Source: Streptacidiphilus fuscans
GTDB lineage: Bacteria; Actinomycetota; Actinomycetes; Streptomycetales; Streptomycetaceae
DNA: 64,000 bases
Assembly: GCF_015690355.1 (NCBI RefSeq)
Contig: NZ_JADPRT010000020.1
Coordinates: forward strand, 62,001 to 126,000
Direction of reading: 5' to 3'
A model generated the notes under the pieces. The model was not told the origin of the DNA. It saw only the letters and a list, made by a program, of their open reading frames with translations, and ran no database searches. How positions within the stretch are numbered: the stretch's first letter is position 1; every line of letters begins with the position of its first letter. The position numbers were made by a program, and so were the translations under genes. This document shows positions 51,654 through 59,038 of the stretch, in pieces.

Positions 51654-52297
51654 CGGCCCGCGACACCGTCCTCGCCCGCATCCGCGCGGCCCTCGCCGAC
51701 GTCCCCGCCGACGAGACGCCCGAGGACGTCCCGGTTCCCCGCGACTACCGCCGCGACCACGCCGAGGGCTCGGACATCGTGGCCCTCTTCGCCGAACGCG
51801 TCGCCGACTACCGCGCCGACGTCACGCAGGTCAGCGCCGCCGACGCCCCCGGCGCGATCGCCGAGCTGCTGACCCGACGCGGCGTCAGCTCGCTCGTCGT
51901 CCCCGACGGTCTACCGGACGTCTGGCTCCCGGACGGGCCGTGGGCGGTGCTGCGCGAGCCGCTCAGCGTTCCCGAACTGGAGGCCGCCGACGCCGTGCTG
52001 ACGGCCTGCGCCGCCGGGATCGCCGTGACGGGCACCCTCGTCCTGGACGCCGGCCCCGGCCAGGGGCGGCGGGTGCTCACCCTGCTGCCCGACTACCACC
52101 TGTGCGTCGTCCGCGCCGACCAGGTCGCAGGCGACGTCCCGGACGCCCTCGCCCGCCTCGACCCGGCCCGGCCGCTGACCTTCGTCTCCGGCCCCTCCGC
52201 CACCAGCGACATCGAACTCGACCGCGTCGAAGGCGTCCACGGCCCGCGCACGCTCGACGTGGTCATCGTCACCGACACCCAGGAGCCGTCCGCATGA
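51650..52297 (+). CDS. lutC: L-lactate oxidation complex subunit LutC
   Basis: 215 aa LUD-domain protein: VLARIRAALADVP at the N terminus, GIAVTGTLVLDAGPGQGRR and LLPDYHLCVVRADQV, PSATSDIELDRVEGVHGPR in the C-terminal half. AGGAGGAGG lies before the ATG inside lutB. Completes lutABC; its stop overlaps the mutarotase start. Confidence 0.9.
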   Translation: MTARDTVLARIRAALADVPADETPEDVPVPRDYRRDHAEGSDIVALFAERVADYRADVTQVSAADAPGAIAELLTRRGVSSLVVPDGLPDVWLPDGPWAVLREPLSVPELEAADAVLTACAAGIAVTGTLVLDAGPGQGRRVLTLLPDYHLCVVRADQVAGDVPDALARLDPARPLTFVSGPSATSDIELDRVEGVHGPRTLDVVIVTDTQEPSA

Positions 52298-52605
52298 GAG
52301 TCGCCCTGCACACCCGCGTCCGCGCCGACCGGATAGCCGACTACGAGCAGGCCCACCGCGAGGTCCCGGCCGAGCTCACCGCGGCGATCCGCGCCGCGGG
52401 CGCGCGCGAGTGGACGATCTGGCGCAGCGGCACCGACCTCTTCCACGTCCTGGAGGTCGACGACTACGCGGCGCTGCTTGCCCAGTTGGAGAAGCTGCCG
52501 GTCAACACCGCCTGGCAGGCGCGGATGAGCGAGCTGTTGGAGGTCTCCCACGACTACTCCGAGGGCGGCGCGGACGCGACGCTCCCCGTGGTGTGGCAGT
52601 TGTGA
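52294..52605 (+). CDS. L-rhamnose/L-fucose mutarotase family protein
   Basis: 103 aa, full length for the RhaM (DUF718) family: LHTRVRADRIADYEQAHREV, WTIWRSGTDLFHVLEVDDY, WQARMSELLEV. It interconverts sugar anomers. Family members act on L-rhamnose or L-fucose; L-fucose is inferred from the adjoining L-fuconate dehydratase pathway. It would supply the anomer used by the dehydrogenase. Confidence 0.85.
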   Translation: MRVALHTRVRADRIADYEQAHREVPAELTAAIRAAGAREWTIWRSGTDLFHVLEVDDYAALLAQLEKLPVNTAWQARMSELLEVSHDYSEGGADATLPVVWQL

Positions 52606-53462
52606 GCGCGGCCGAGGCACCGCGCGTCGTCGACGCGCACCACCACGTCTGGGACCTCTCCGTCCGCGACCAGGACTGGATCACCGGCCCCGAACTCGCC
52701 CCGCTGCGACGCGACTTCACCCTCGACGAGCTTCGCCCCCTGGCCCGTACGGCGGGCGTGGACGCCACCGTGCTGGTCCAGACGATCTGCGTCCCCGACG
52801 AGACGCCCGAGTTCCTCGCCCTCGCGGCGACCGACCCGCTGGTCGTCGGCGTGGTCGGCTGGACGGACCTCACCGCGCCCGACGTTGCCGACACCCTCGC
52901 CGCACTCCGCTCCGGCCCCGGCGGACGCCACCTCGTCGGCATCCGCCACCAGGTCCAGGGCGAGCCCGACCCGGAGTGGCTGCTCCGCCCGGACGTCCAG
53001 CGCGGCCTGCGCGCGGTCGCGACGGCGGGGCTCGCCTACGACCTGGTCATCCTGCCGACCCAACTCCCCGCCGCCACCCGCGCCGCCGCCGCACTGCCGG
53101 AGCTGACCTTCGTCCTCGACCACCTCGGCAAGCCCCCGATCGCCGCCGCCGCGCTGGAGCCATGGGCCTCGCACCTCCGTGCCTTCGCAGCCTTGCCGAA
53201 CACCGTCGCCAAGCTCTCCGGCCTCCCCACCGAGGCCGACTGGCACTCATGGACTACCGACGACCTCCGCCCCTTCGCCGACACCGCCCTCACCGCCTTC
53301 GGCCCCACCCGCCTCCTCTTCGGCTCCGACTGGCCGGTCTCCACCCTCGCCGCCGACTACGCCCGCGTGCTCACGACGACCCGCGAGCTCATCGCGACGC
53401 TCTCCCCGTCCGAGCAGGCCGCCGTGCTGGGCGGCAACGCGGAGCGGGTGTACGGGGTCTGA
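52602..53462 (+). CDS. Amidohydrolase, probable L-fucono-1,5-lactonase
   Basis: 286 aa COG3618 metal-dependent TIM-barrel hydrolase. N-terminal metal motif VVDAHHHVWDLSVRD, GIRHQVQGEPDPEWL, FVLDHLGKPP, and FGSDWPVSTL with the catalytic Asp. Members include L-fuconolactonase and L-rhamnono-lactonase. GTG overlaps the mutarotase stop (GTGA). Last gene of the catabolic operon. Confidence 0.85.
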   Translation: MSAAEAPRVVDAHHHVWDLSVRDQDWITGPELAPLRRDFTLDELRPLARTAGVDATVLVQTICVPDETPEFLALAATDPLVVGVVGWTDLTAPDVADTLAALRSGPGGRHLVGIRHQVQGEPDPEWLLRPDVQRGLRAVATAGLAYDLVILPTQLPAATRAAAALPELTFVLDHLGKPPIAAAALEPWASHLRAFAALPNTVAKLSGLPTEADWHSWTTDDLRPFADTALTAFGPTRLLFGSDWPVSTLAADYARVLTTTRELIATLSPSEQAAVLGGNAERVYGV

Positions 53463-53485
53463 GCTGACGCGTCACACCGGCCGTG

Positions 53486-53491
53486 TAAGGT
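53486..53491 (+). promoter_or_regulatory. -10 hexamer TAAGGT before the zinc-ribbon gene
   Basis: TAAGGT lies 7 nt before the ATG, with CTGACG (53464-53469) as a -35-like element 16 bp upstream. No Shine-Dalgarno; probable leaderless transcript separate from the fucose operon. Confidence 0.5.
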
Positions 53492-53498
53492 CCCGCGC

Positions 53499-53828
53499 AT
53501 GCGTTCCGGTATCTGCCCGAAGTGCGGGTCGTCCGAGGTCCACACCATGTTCGGCGGGATCTACCGCGGTCAGGCTCCGGTCATCCGGATCAGTGGTCTT
53601 CTCTCCACGCGGGCCGAGTCGGACGACTACGTGTGCACCGACTGCGGGTACTTCGAGCAGTACTTCGTCCCCGGCCCGGCGCTGACGAAGATCGCCAGGA
53701 AGTGGCCGCTGGCCAGCGAGTTCAACGACGACGAGGACGAGGACGGGATCGAGGACGAGGTCGGGGACCAGGAGTTCGCCGAACCCGAGGACACGCCACC
53801 GGACGGCTTCGGCATGTCGTGGTCCTGA
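53499..53828 (+). CDS. Small zinc-ribbon protein with acidic tail
   Basis: 109 aa. Two CxxC knuckles (CPKCGSSEV at residues 6-14 and VCTDCGYFEQYF at about 47-58) build a zinc ribbon of about 55 residues. A strongly acidic segment of Asp and Glu follows (about 78-100). No family is assigned; the two-knuckle layout resembles small nucleic-acid or protein-interaction ribbons. Leaderless by its promoter. Downstream is a 4-copy octamer repeat. Confidence 0.75.
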   Translation: MRSGICPKCGSSEVHTMFGGIYRGQAPVIRISGLLSTRAESDDYVCTDCGYFEQYFVPGPALTKIARKWPLASEFNDDEDEDGIEDEVGDQEFAEPEDTPPDGFGMSWS

Positions 53829-53835
53829 CGAGCCA

Positions 53836-53867
53836 TTTGTCTATTCGTCCATTCGTCCGTTCGTCCA
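53836..53867. repeat. Octamer tandem repeat (TTCGTCCA-type, four copies)
   Basis: TTTGTCTA, TTCGTCCA, TTCGTCCG, TTCGTCCA in direct succession just after the zinc-ribbon gene. AT-richer than the surroundings; a simple-sequence repeat likely to vary in copy number. Confidence 0.7.
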
Positions 53868-54027
53868 TGCGGGTGAATCGGGTGGGCCGCGCCGGTTCAC
53901 TCCGGCGGGGAGCGGCGTCGCGGGTCCGATTGTGTGACAGAACGTCAGATACGCCGCATTCACCGGGCTGCCTCCGGGACGTCGCGGCGCATGTGTCCCT
54001 GCCGCCGCTCGAAAGGCTGACCCCACT

Positions 54028-55464
54028 GTGCGTTCCCGCACCCGGACCCTCGGCACCCACCTCCGCACCACCATGGCCACCGCCGTCGTCGCCGCCGCAG
54101 TCCTCGCCGTCGGCCCGGGCCTCGCGGTCGCAGCAAGCGGAGGGGGCAGTGGCAGCGACTACGGGCACTGGCACGTCAGCGGCGACGCAGGCGACCTGGT
54201 GCTGCCTCAGACCGGCTTCCCCGTCGCACAGGTGAGCACCGACGCGTCCCCCGCCCGGGTGTACAACGGCGCGAGCACCTTCCTCAACGCAGCCACGCCG
54301 TTCGGCCGGGCCTACGGCTCCTCGCGCGGCGAGGACTACCTGCTCGCGTACACCGCCGCCAACCGCGCCCCGTCGACCACCACGCTGCGCTTCGCGTCCC
54401 CCACCCCGCTGGGCTGGGGTTTCACCCTCGGTGACGTGGACGCCGACAGCGTGCACATCACCGGGACCGGCCCGGGCGGCGTCCCGCTCTCCGCCGCCGA
54501 GCTCGGCTGGCAGGGCGCGTTCAACTACTGCAACGGCGTCTCGCCCGTGCCGAGCACCTGCGGGGGCAAGGTCGACGGCGACCTGCCCGCGTGGCAGCCC
54601 GGCAGCTCGACGTTGCGCGGCAACTCCGTGGACACCAACGGCGCCTCGGGCTGGTTCCGGCCGACCGTGCCGGTCGAGTCGATCAGCTTCACCTTCGCCC
54701 GTCAGTCCGGCAACCCGGTCTACCAGATCTGGGTGGCCGACACCGGCCACGACCTGGGCGGCCACGTCCACATCGGCTGCCCGGACAGTCGACCCGTGAC
54801 CCTGGAACTGCGCCACGCGGACGGCACGCCCGTCCTCGACCGCCACGGCCACCACGTCGTCACCACGACCGACGCCAACGGCGACTACAGCTTCCCCGAC
54901 GTCGCGGCCGGTGACTACGAGGTCCACCTCGAAACCCCGACCGGCCTCAACGCACAGGCCACCGACCACACCGTCGACATCACCGACCACGACGTGACCG
55001 GCACGGACTTCTCCCTCACCTGCCCGCCCGAGGTCACCGCCCCGCCGCTGGTCATCAAGGGAGACGCGCCGACCCCCCTCCCGGACTCGCCCGCGATCGT
55101 CGACGTGCTCGTCCCACCGAGCCACGGCAAGGTCGAGGACACGCCGCAGGGCTGGGTCTACATCCCCCACCCGGGCTTCACCGGCCACGACTCCGTCACC
55201 GTGCTGGACAAGCACAACGACCACTACGACCGCCGCGTCATCCCTCTCCACGTCGAGGGGAAGCCCGCCGGCCACCACCACCGCCCGTCCGACGACAACG
55301 CCGAGCACGGTGAGCACCGTGAGCACGGCGGCGAGCAGCTCGCCGCGACCGGCGGCGGCATCGACCCGACGGAGGCCGTCGAGGTCTCGCTGCTGCTCCT
55401 CGCCGCCGGCACCGGCGTCCAGCTCTCGCTCCGCGCCGCGCGTCGACGCCGGAGCCGTCGCTGA
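54028..55464 (+). CDS. Cell-wall-anchored surface protein (class E sortase substrate)
   Basis: 478 aa, GTG start. Signal peptide about residues 1-36. Residues about 45-250 form one domain with SFTFARQSGNPVYQIWVAD and paired cysteines. A SdrD-B/carboxypeptidase-regulatory-like beta-sandwich follows (VTTTDANGDYSFPDVAAGDYEVHLETP, about 280-330), then an Ig-like/cadherin-like segment (PSHGKVEDTPQGWVYIPHPGF). A His/Glu-rich linker leads to the sorting signal: LAATGG at about residue 437, a hydrophobic stretch and an Arg-rich tail. LAxTG is the class E sortase motif of actinomycetes. No sortase gene is in the window, so the housekeeping enzyme is presumed. Confidence 0.78.
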   Translation: MRSRTRTLGTHLRTTMATAVVAAAVLAVGPGLAVAASGGGSGSDYGHWHVSGDAGDLVLPQTGFPVAQVSTDASPARVYNGASTFLNAATPFGRAYGSSRGEDYLLAYTAANRAPSTTTLRFASPTPLGWGFTLGDVDADSVHITGTGPGGVPLSAAELGWQGAFNYCNGVSPVPSTCGGKVDGDLPAWQPGSSTLRGNSVDTNGASGWFRPTVPVESISFTFARQSGNPVYQIWVADTGHDLGGHVHIGCPDSRPVTLELRHADGTPVLDRHGHHVVTTTDANGDYSFPDVAAGDYEVHLETPTGLNAQATDHTVDITDHDVTGTDFSLTCPPEVTAPPLVIKGDAPTPLPDSPAIVDVLVPPSHGKVEDTPQGWVYIPHPGFTGHDSVTVLDKHNDHYDRRVIPLHVEGKPAGHHHRPSDDNAEHGEHREHGGEQLAATGGGIDPTEAVEVSLLLLAAGTGVQLSLRAARRRRSRR

Positions 55465-55550
55465 CGCCTGTCCTCGCCCGCCTGACCCGCTACCCGGGAC
55501 CGCCGCCGGACGCCCCCGACGTGCCCGACTGACCCATCGTCAACTCCAGC

Positions 55551-56900
55551 TCACGCCAGCATGTCCGCCGGGCCGCCCGGAGCAGGGGCCGCGCCCGGCG
55601 CGATGCCGAGCACGTGATCCAGGTACGGGTTGGCGAAGACGCCCGTCGGATCGACCTTGTCGCGGAGCGCGACGAAGTCGTCGAAGCGCGGGTAGCGGGT
55701 GCGCAGGACGTCGGCGTCGAGGCTGTGCATCTTGCCCCAGTGCGGCCGTCCGCCGAAGGAGCCCAGGATGGACTGGCAGGCCTCGAAGTACCGGCGGTGC
55801 GGCATCCGGTGGTACTGGTGGAAGGCGATGTAGCAGCTCTCGCGGCCGTGCGCGGTCGACAGCCAGATGTCGTCGGGCGCCGTGAACCGGACCTCCAGCG
55901 GGAAGGAAACGCCCTCGCCGCTGCCGTCGACCCAGCGCTTGATCTCGCGCAGCGCCGCGACGGCGTGCTCGCGCGGGATGGAGAACTCGCCCTCACGGAA
56001 CCGGACGTCGCGGGCCGAGGCGAAGACCTTGTACGAGACGTCGGTCCACTGACGGCCCGACATGGCCCGCGCCGAGAACCGGGCGATCGGTGCGACCAGC
56101 GCCGGAAACCGCGTGCCCAGCCGGTTCAGCGCCTCGAAGCCCGGCCCGCTGAGCGCCTCGTCCAGCTTCCTGCTGAACTCCGGGATCGGCTGCAACGGTA
56201 CGTCCCCGGTGAGCCGCTGGAACCTGCGGGTCAGCGTCGTGGCACTGTGCGGGAACCAGAAGAACTCGAAGTGGTCGTTGCCCTCGGCGAGTTCGTCGAT
56301 CCGGCCGAGCGTCTCGGCCACCGGCATCTGCGCGTCGTGGGCCCGCAGCGCGAAGCGCGGGACGCACTGGAAGGTCACCTCGGTGATCACGCCCAGCGCA
56401 CCCAGCCCGACCCGAGCGGCCGCGAACAGCTCCGGCCGCTCGTCCGGCGAGCAGCGGACCACCTCGCCGTCGGCCAGGACCAGTTGCAGCGCGCGGATCT
56501 GCGTCGAGATGCTGCCGAACCGGATACCGGAGCCGTGCGTGCCGGTCGAGATCGCCCCGGCGACGGTCTGCCGGTCGATGTCGCCGAGGATCTCCATCGC
56601 CAGCCCGTGCTCGGCGAGCAGCGGGTTGAGTTTCCACAGCGGCATCCCCGCGCCGACGGTGACCAGCCCGGAGTCGGCGTCGACCGAGACCAGCGCGTCG
56701 AGCCCGTCCAGCCGCAGCTGCACGCCGGGCGCGACGGCGGCCGGCGAGAACGAGTGCCCGGCGCCGACGGCCTTGACCCGCCGACCGTCCCGCACCGCAC
56801 CCGCGACGGCGTCGGCGACCTGCGCCACGTCCGTCGGACGCAGCACCCGCGCCGGACGTGCCTGCTGGTTGCCGGCCCAGTTGCGCCACTCGCTCGTCAT
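55551..56900 (-). CDS. FAD-linked sugar-lactone oxidase (D-arabinono-lactone/L-gulonolactone oxidase type)
   Basis: 449 aa. FAD-binding (VAO/PCMH) domain with VKAVGAGHSFSPAAVAPG, GDIDRQTVAGAISTGTHGSG and GLGALGVITEVTFQC. The His of THGSG is where related enzymes attach FAD covalently. The C-terminal ALO domain ends HWGKMHSLDADVLRTRYPRFDDFVALRDKVDPTGVFANPYLD. It oxidises aldonolactones or alditols with O2 or another acceptor. It is divergent from a TetR gene, with a double operator between them, so probably inducible. Confidence 0.88.
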   Translation of the reverse strand: MTSEWRNWAGNQQARPARVLRPTDVAQVADAVAGAVRDGRRVKAVGAGHSFSPAAVAPGVQLRLDGLDALVSVDADSGLVTVGAGMPLWKLNPLLAEHGLAMEILGDIDRQTVAGAISTGTHGSGIRFGSISTQIRALQLVLADGEVVRCSPDERPELFAAARVGLGALGVITEVTFQCVPRFALRAHDAQMPVAETLGRIDELAEGNDHFEFFWFPHSATTLTRRFQRLTGDVPLQPIPEFSRKLDEALSGPGFEALNRLGTRFPALVAPIARFSARAMSGRQWTDVSYKVFASARDVRFREGEFSIPREHAVAALREIKRWVDGSGEGVSFPLEVRFTAPDDIWLSTAHGRESCYIAFHQYHRMPHRRYFEACQSILGSFGGRPHWGKMHSLDADVLRTRYPRFDDFVALRDKVDPTGVFANPYLDHVLGIAPGAAPAPGGPADMLA

Positions 56901-56926
56901 GCCGGAGTCCTCCCCGGTCTTGGTGG

Positions 56927-56954
56927 GATCAGTCCGATGAGATCAGTCCGATGG
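56927..56954. repeat. 14-bp direct repeat in the lactone oxidase leader
   Basis: GATCAGTCCGATGA followed at once by GATCAGTCCGATGG. It lies 27-54 nt upstream of the oxidase start, within its 5' leader. May be slippage or a repeated protein site. Confidence 0.6.
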
Positions 56955-57020
56955 GTTCGGCCCTCCGCACGGCACGCGAAGGGAAAAGCACGCCGTGCGG
57001 AGGAACAGAGGAGAGCGTGG

Positions 57021-57079
57021 ACTTGGTCAGGCGTCCAAGTCAAGGGTTGTACGGCCTTGACTTGGACGCTTGACCAAGT
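57021..57079. promoter_or_regulatory. Double TetR-type operator in a 25-bp inverted repeat
   Basis: Two 25-bp arms (57021-57045 and 57055-57079) are inverted copies with one mismatch, separated by 9 bp. Each arm begins with a 20-bp dyad of its own: ACTTGGTCAGGCGTCCAAGT (57021-57040) and ACTTGGACGCTTGACCAAGT (57060-57079), both ACTTGG-N8-CCAAGT. Centre-to-centre distance is 39 bp. The region lies between the divergent oxidase and tetR genes, so two dimers of that TetR probably bind here and repress both directions. TTGACT within each arm may be part of the promoters. Confidence 0.75.
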
Positions 57080-57166
57080 TCCGCCACGGCGGTCGGAGCC
57101 CGTGGGATAGGTTTCCTCCACCGAACCGCGTCGAGCCGACGCGCCCCCAGCGAATCCGGAGTCCGC

Positions 57167-57775
57167 ATGACCCGCCGTTCCGCCGACGAGCGCCGCGAGG
57201 AACTGCTGGAGGCCGCGATCCGGGTCATGATCCGCGAAGGCGTCGCAGGGGCCACCACCCGCGCCGTCGTCGCCGAGGCGGGGCTGCCGCTCGGCGCGTT
57301 CCACTACTGCTTCCGCTCCAAGGAGGAGCTGCTCACCAGCGTCGTCGAGCGCATCATGAGCCGGGCGATGGCCCCGACCACCGCACAGGTCGTGGAGATC
57401 AAGGACGAACCGGTGCCGGACATCATCCGGGCCACCCTGCAGACCTACTGGGCGCAGATCACCGCAAGCCCGGACGAGCACCAACTGACCTACGAGCTCA
57501 CCCAGTACGCCATGCGCCAGCCCGGCCTGACGGACGTGGCGCGCCGTCAGTACCGGCACTATCTCGACGTCTACCGCCAGTCACTCGAGATCTCCGCCCA
57601 GTTGGCCGGAGTCGAGTGGACGCTCCCGCTACCGGTGCTGGCCCGCTACGGCCTCAGCGTCCTGGACGGGCTCACCCTCCACTGGCTGATCGACCGCGAC
57701 GACGCCGAGGCCCACGCGGCACTCGACGCCTACGCCGCCCACCTGGCCACCCTGGCCCGCCCGCTGTCCGCGTGA
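57167..57775 (+). CDS. TetR-family regulator of the lactone oxidase gene
   Basis: 202 aa. N-terminal helix-turn-helix: RREELLEAAIRVMIREGVAGATTRAVVAEAGLPLGAFHYCF, SKEELL (about residues 9-55). The C-terminal ligand domain is helical (YELTQYAMRQPGLTDVARRQY). CGGAG precedes the ATG. The double operator in its own promoter implies autoregulation together with control of the divergent oxidase. Confidence 0.88.
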   Translation: MTRRSADERREELLEAAIRVMIREGVAGATTRAVVAEAGLPLGAFHYCFRSKEELLTSVVERIMSRAMAPTTAQVVEIKDEPVPDIIRATLQTYWAQITASPDEHQLTYELTQYAMRQPGLTDVARRQYRHYLDVYRQSLEISAQLAGVEWTLPLPVLARYGLSVLDGLTLHWLIDRDDAEAHAALDAYAAHLATLARPLSA

Positions 57776-57808
57776 CTGCCTTTCCGTCCGAGGCTTGTTG
57801 ACGCTGCG

Positions 57809-58453
57809 TCAGAGTCCGGCCCCAGCACGGAAGGTGAGACCGGCGACGACCGCGCCGAGCACCGCACCCGCCACGGTCTGCGCCACCGTGTGATCCCTGA
57901 GCACCACCCGGGACCAGGCGATCAACGCGACCACGAGGTACCCGAGCGCCCACCAGGCGCCGAGCGCGACGCCCAGCATCGCCACCGCGCCGCCGGAGAC
58001 GGCCGTGTGCAGGGAGATCTTCCACTTCAGCACGGCGGTAATGACGATGACCGGCACCAGGGTCGCGAACATCGCCAGGATCATCGCGATCAGCTCGCGC
58101 GGCGCGCCGAGCACGGCCATCAGCACCAGCCCGACCACCACCGAGACCAGCACCACGGGCAGCACCTTCGCCCGCTTCGCCCGGTCCCCGACGTAGCGGT
58201 CGGCGACCTTGCCGCGCCGCATCGCCAGCGTGATGATCCCCTGCGGAATCACCCCCGCGAACACCGCCGCGAACAGCGCCCAGCCGACGCCCGCCCAGCC
58301 GTGCCGGACGGCCCCGACCAGCACCAGCACGCCGACGATCACGTTCTGCGGGTCCAGCGCCCGGGTCACACCCCGCGCCCAGAGCGGCGCGTCCTGCGTC
58401 GCGCTCGGCGTTGCGTCCTGCTGGGCAACCTGCTGCTCGTCGATCGTCGTCAC
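57809..58453 (-). CDS. PAP2-like membrane protein
   Basis: 214 aa, about six membrane helices. The C-terminal part ISLHTAVSGGAVAML followed by ALIAWSRVVLRDHTVAQTVAGAVLGAVVAG resembles the histidine and SRxxxxxH motifs of PAP2 lipid phosphatases: the SR and H are present, while the upstream KxxxxxxRP motif is not obvious, so it may be a divergent or inactive member. GTG 58453 is assumed; no ribosome binding site is visible and a TTG at 58471 is an alternative. Confidence 0.65.
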   Translation of the reverse strand: MTTIDEQQVAQQDATPSATQDAPLWARGVTRALDPQNVIVGVLVLVGAVRHGWAGVGWALFAAVFAGVIPQGIITLAMRRGKVADRYVGDRAKRAKVLPVVLVSVVVGLVLMAVLGAPRELIAMILAMFATLVPVIVITAVLKWKISLHTAVSGGAVAMLGVALGAWWALGYLVVALIAWSRVVLRDHTVAQTVAGAVLGAVVAGLTFRAGAGL

Positions 58454-58497
58454 CGAGGGAGTCTCGCACAACGGTCCGGCAGCCCCGCCCTCCTGCC

Positions 58498-58884
58498 CTA
58501 CCGCTCCACCGAGTCGAAGGCCTCGCGGGCCTGCTCCACCAGCGGCAGATGCTCCTCCGACCACTCGGTCAGCGCGGCGAACAGCGGCGCCAGGCTCCGA
58601 CCCAGCTCGCTGATCTCGTACTCGACCCGCGGCGGAACCTCCGGGTAGTAGGTGCGCACCACCAGGCCGTCGCGCTCCAGTTGACGCAACCGCTGGGTCA
58701 GCACCTTGGCCGTGATGCCGCCGATGTTCCGGTGCAGCTCGACAAAACGCTGCCGACCGAACTGGTTGAGCGTCCACAGGATCGGCGTCGTCCACCGACT
58801 GAAGACGATGTCGAGGACCGGCGTGATCGGGCACGCCTGCTGCCCTGCCTCCACCGGTCCGCCCGACTTCGGCTGGTTCGTCAT
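58498..58884 (-). CDS. HxlR-family transcriptional regulator
   Basis: 128 aa. Winged-helix protein with the typical CPITPVLDIVFSRWTTPILWTL, RFVELHRNIGGITAKVLTQRLRQLERDGLV and YEISELGRSLAPLFAALTEW. An N-terminal Cys (ACPIT) is present, as in thiol-sensing HxlR/HypR-like members. ATG 58884 follows GGGGAG. Divergent from the NmrA-like gene, which it most likely controls through the palindrome at 58932-58941. Confidence 0.88.
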   Translation of the reverse strand: MTNQPKSGGPVEAGQQACPITPVLDIVFSRWTTPILWTLNQFGRQRFVELHRNIGGITAKVLTQRLRQLERDGLVVRTYYPEVPPRVEYEISELGRSLAPLFAALTEWSEEHLPLVEQAREAFDSVER

Positions 58885-58931
58885 GGATGCGCTCCCCACG
58901 GCCACTCTCCTCAGCGACAGTCACTTTCCTC

Positions 58932-58941
58932 TAGGTACCTA
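58932..58941. promoter_or_regulatory. Palindrome TAGGTACCTA, candidate HxlR operator
   Basis: Perfect 10-bp palindrome followed by CTTTACTCAGGA in the 154-bp gap between divergent hxlR-type and nmrA-type genes, 48 nt before the HxlR start. It fits the GTAC-centred sites often seen beside HxlR genes; binding is inference. Confidence 0.5.
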
Positions 58942-59038
58942 CTTTACTCAGGATGCTAGCTTCGGAAAGCCGGCGAAACACGAGTCATCGCACACCCCCA
59001 TCCCATGTCCCGATGCACGACAGGCCAAGGAGCTCATC

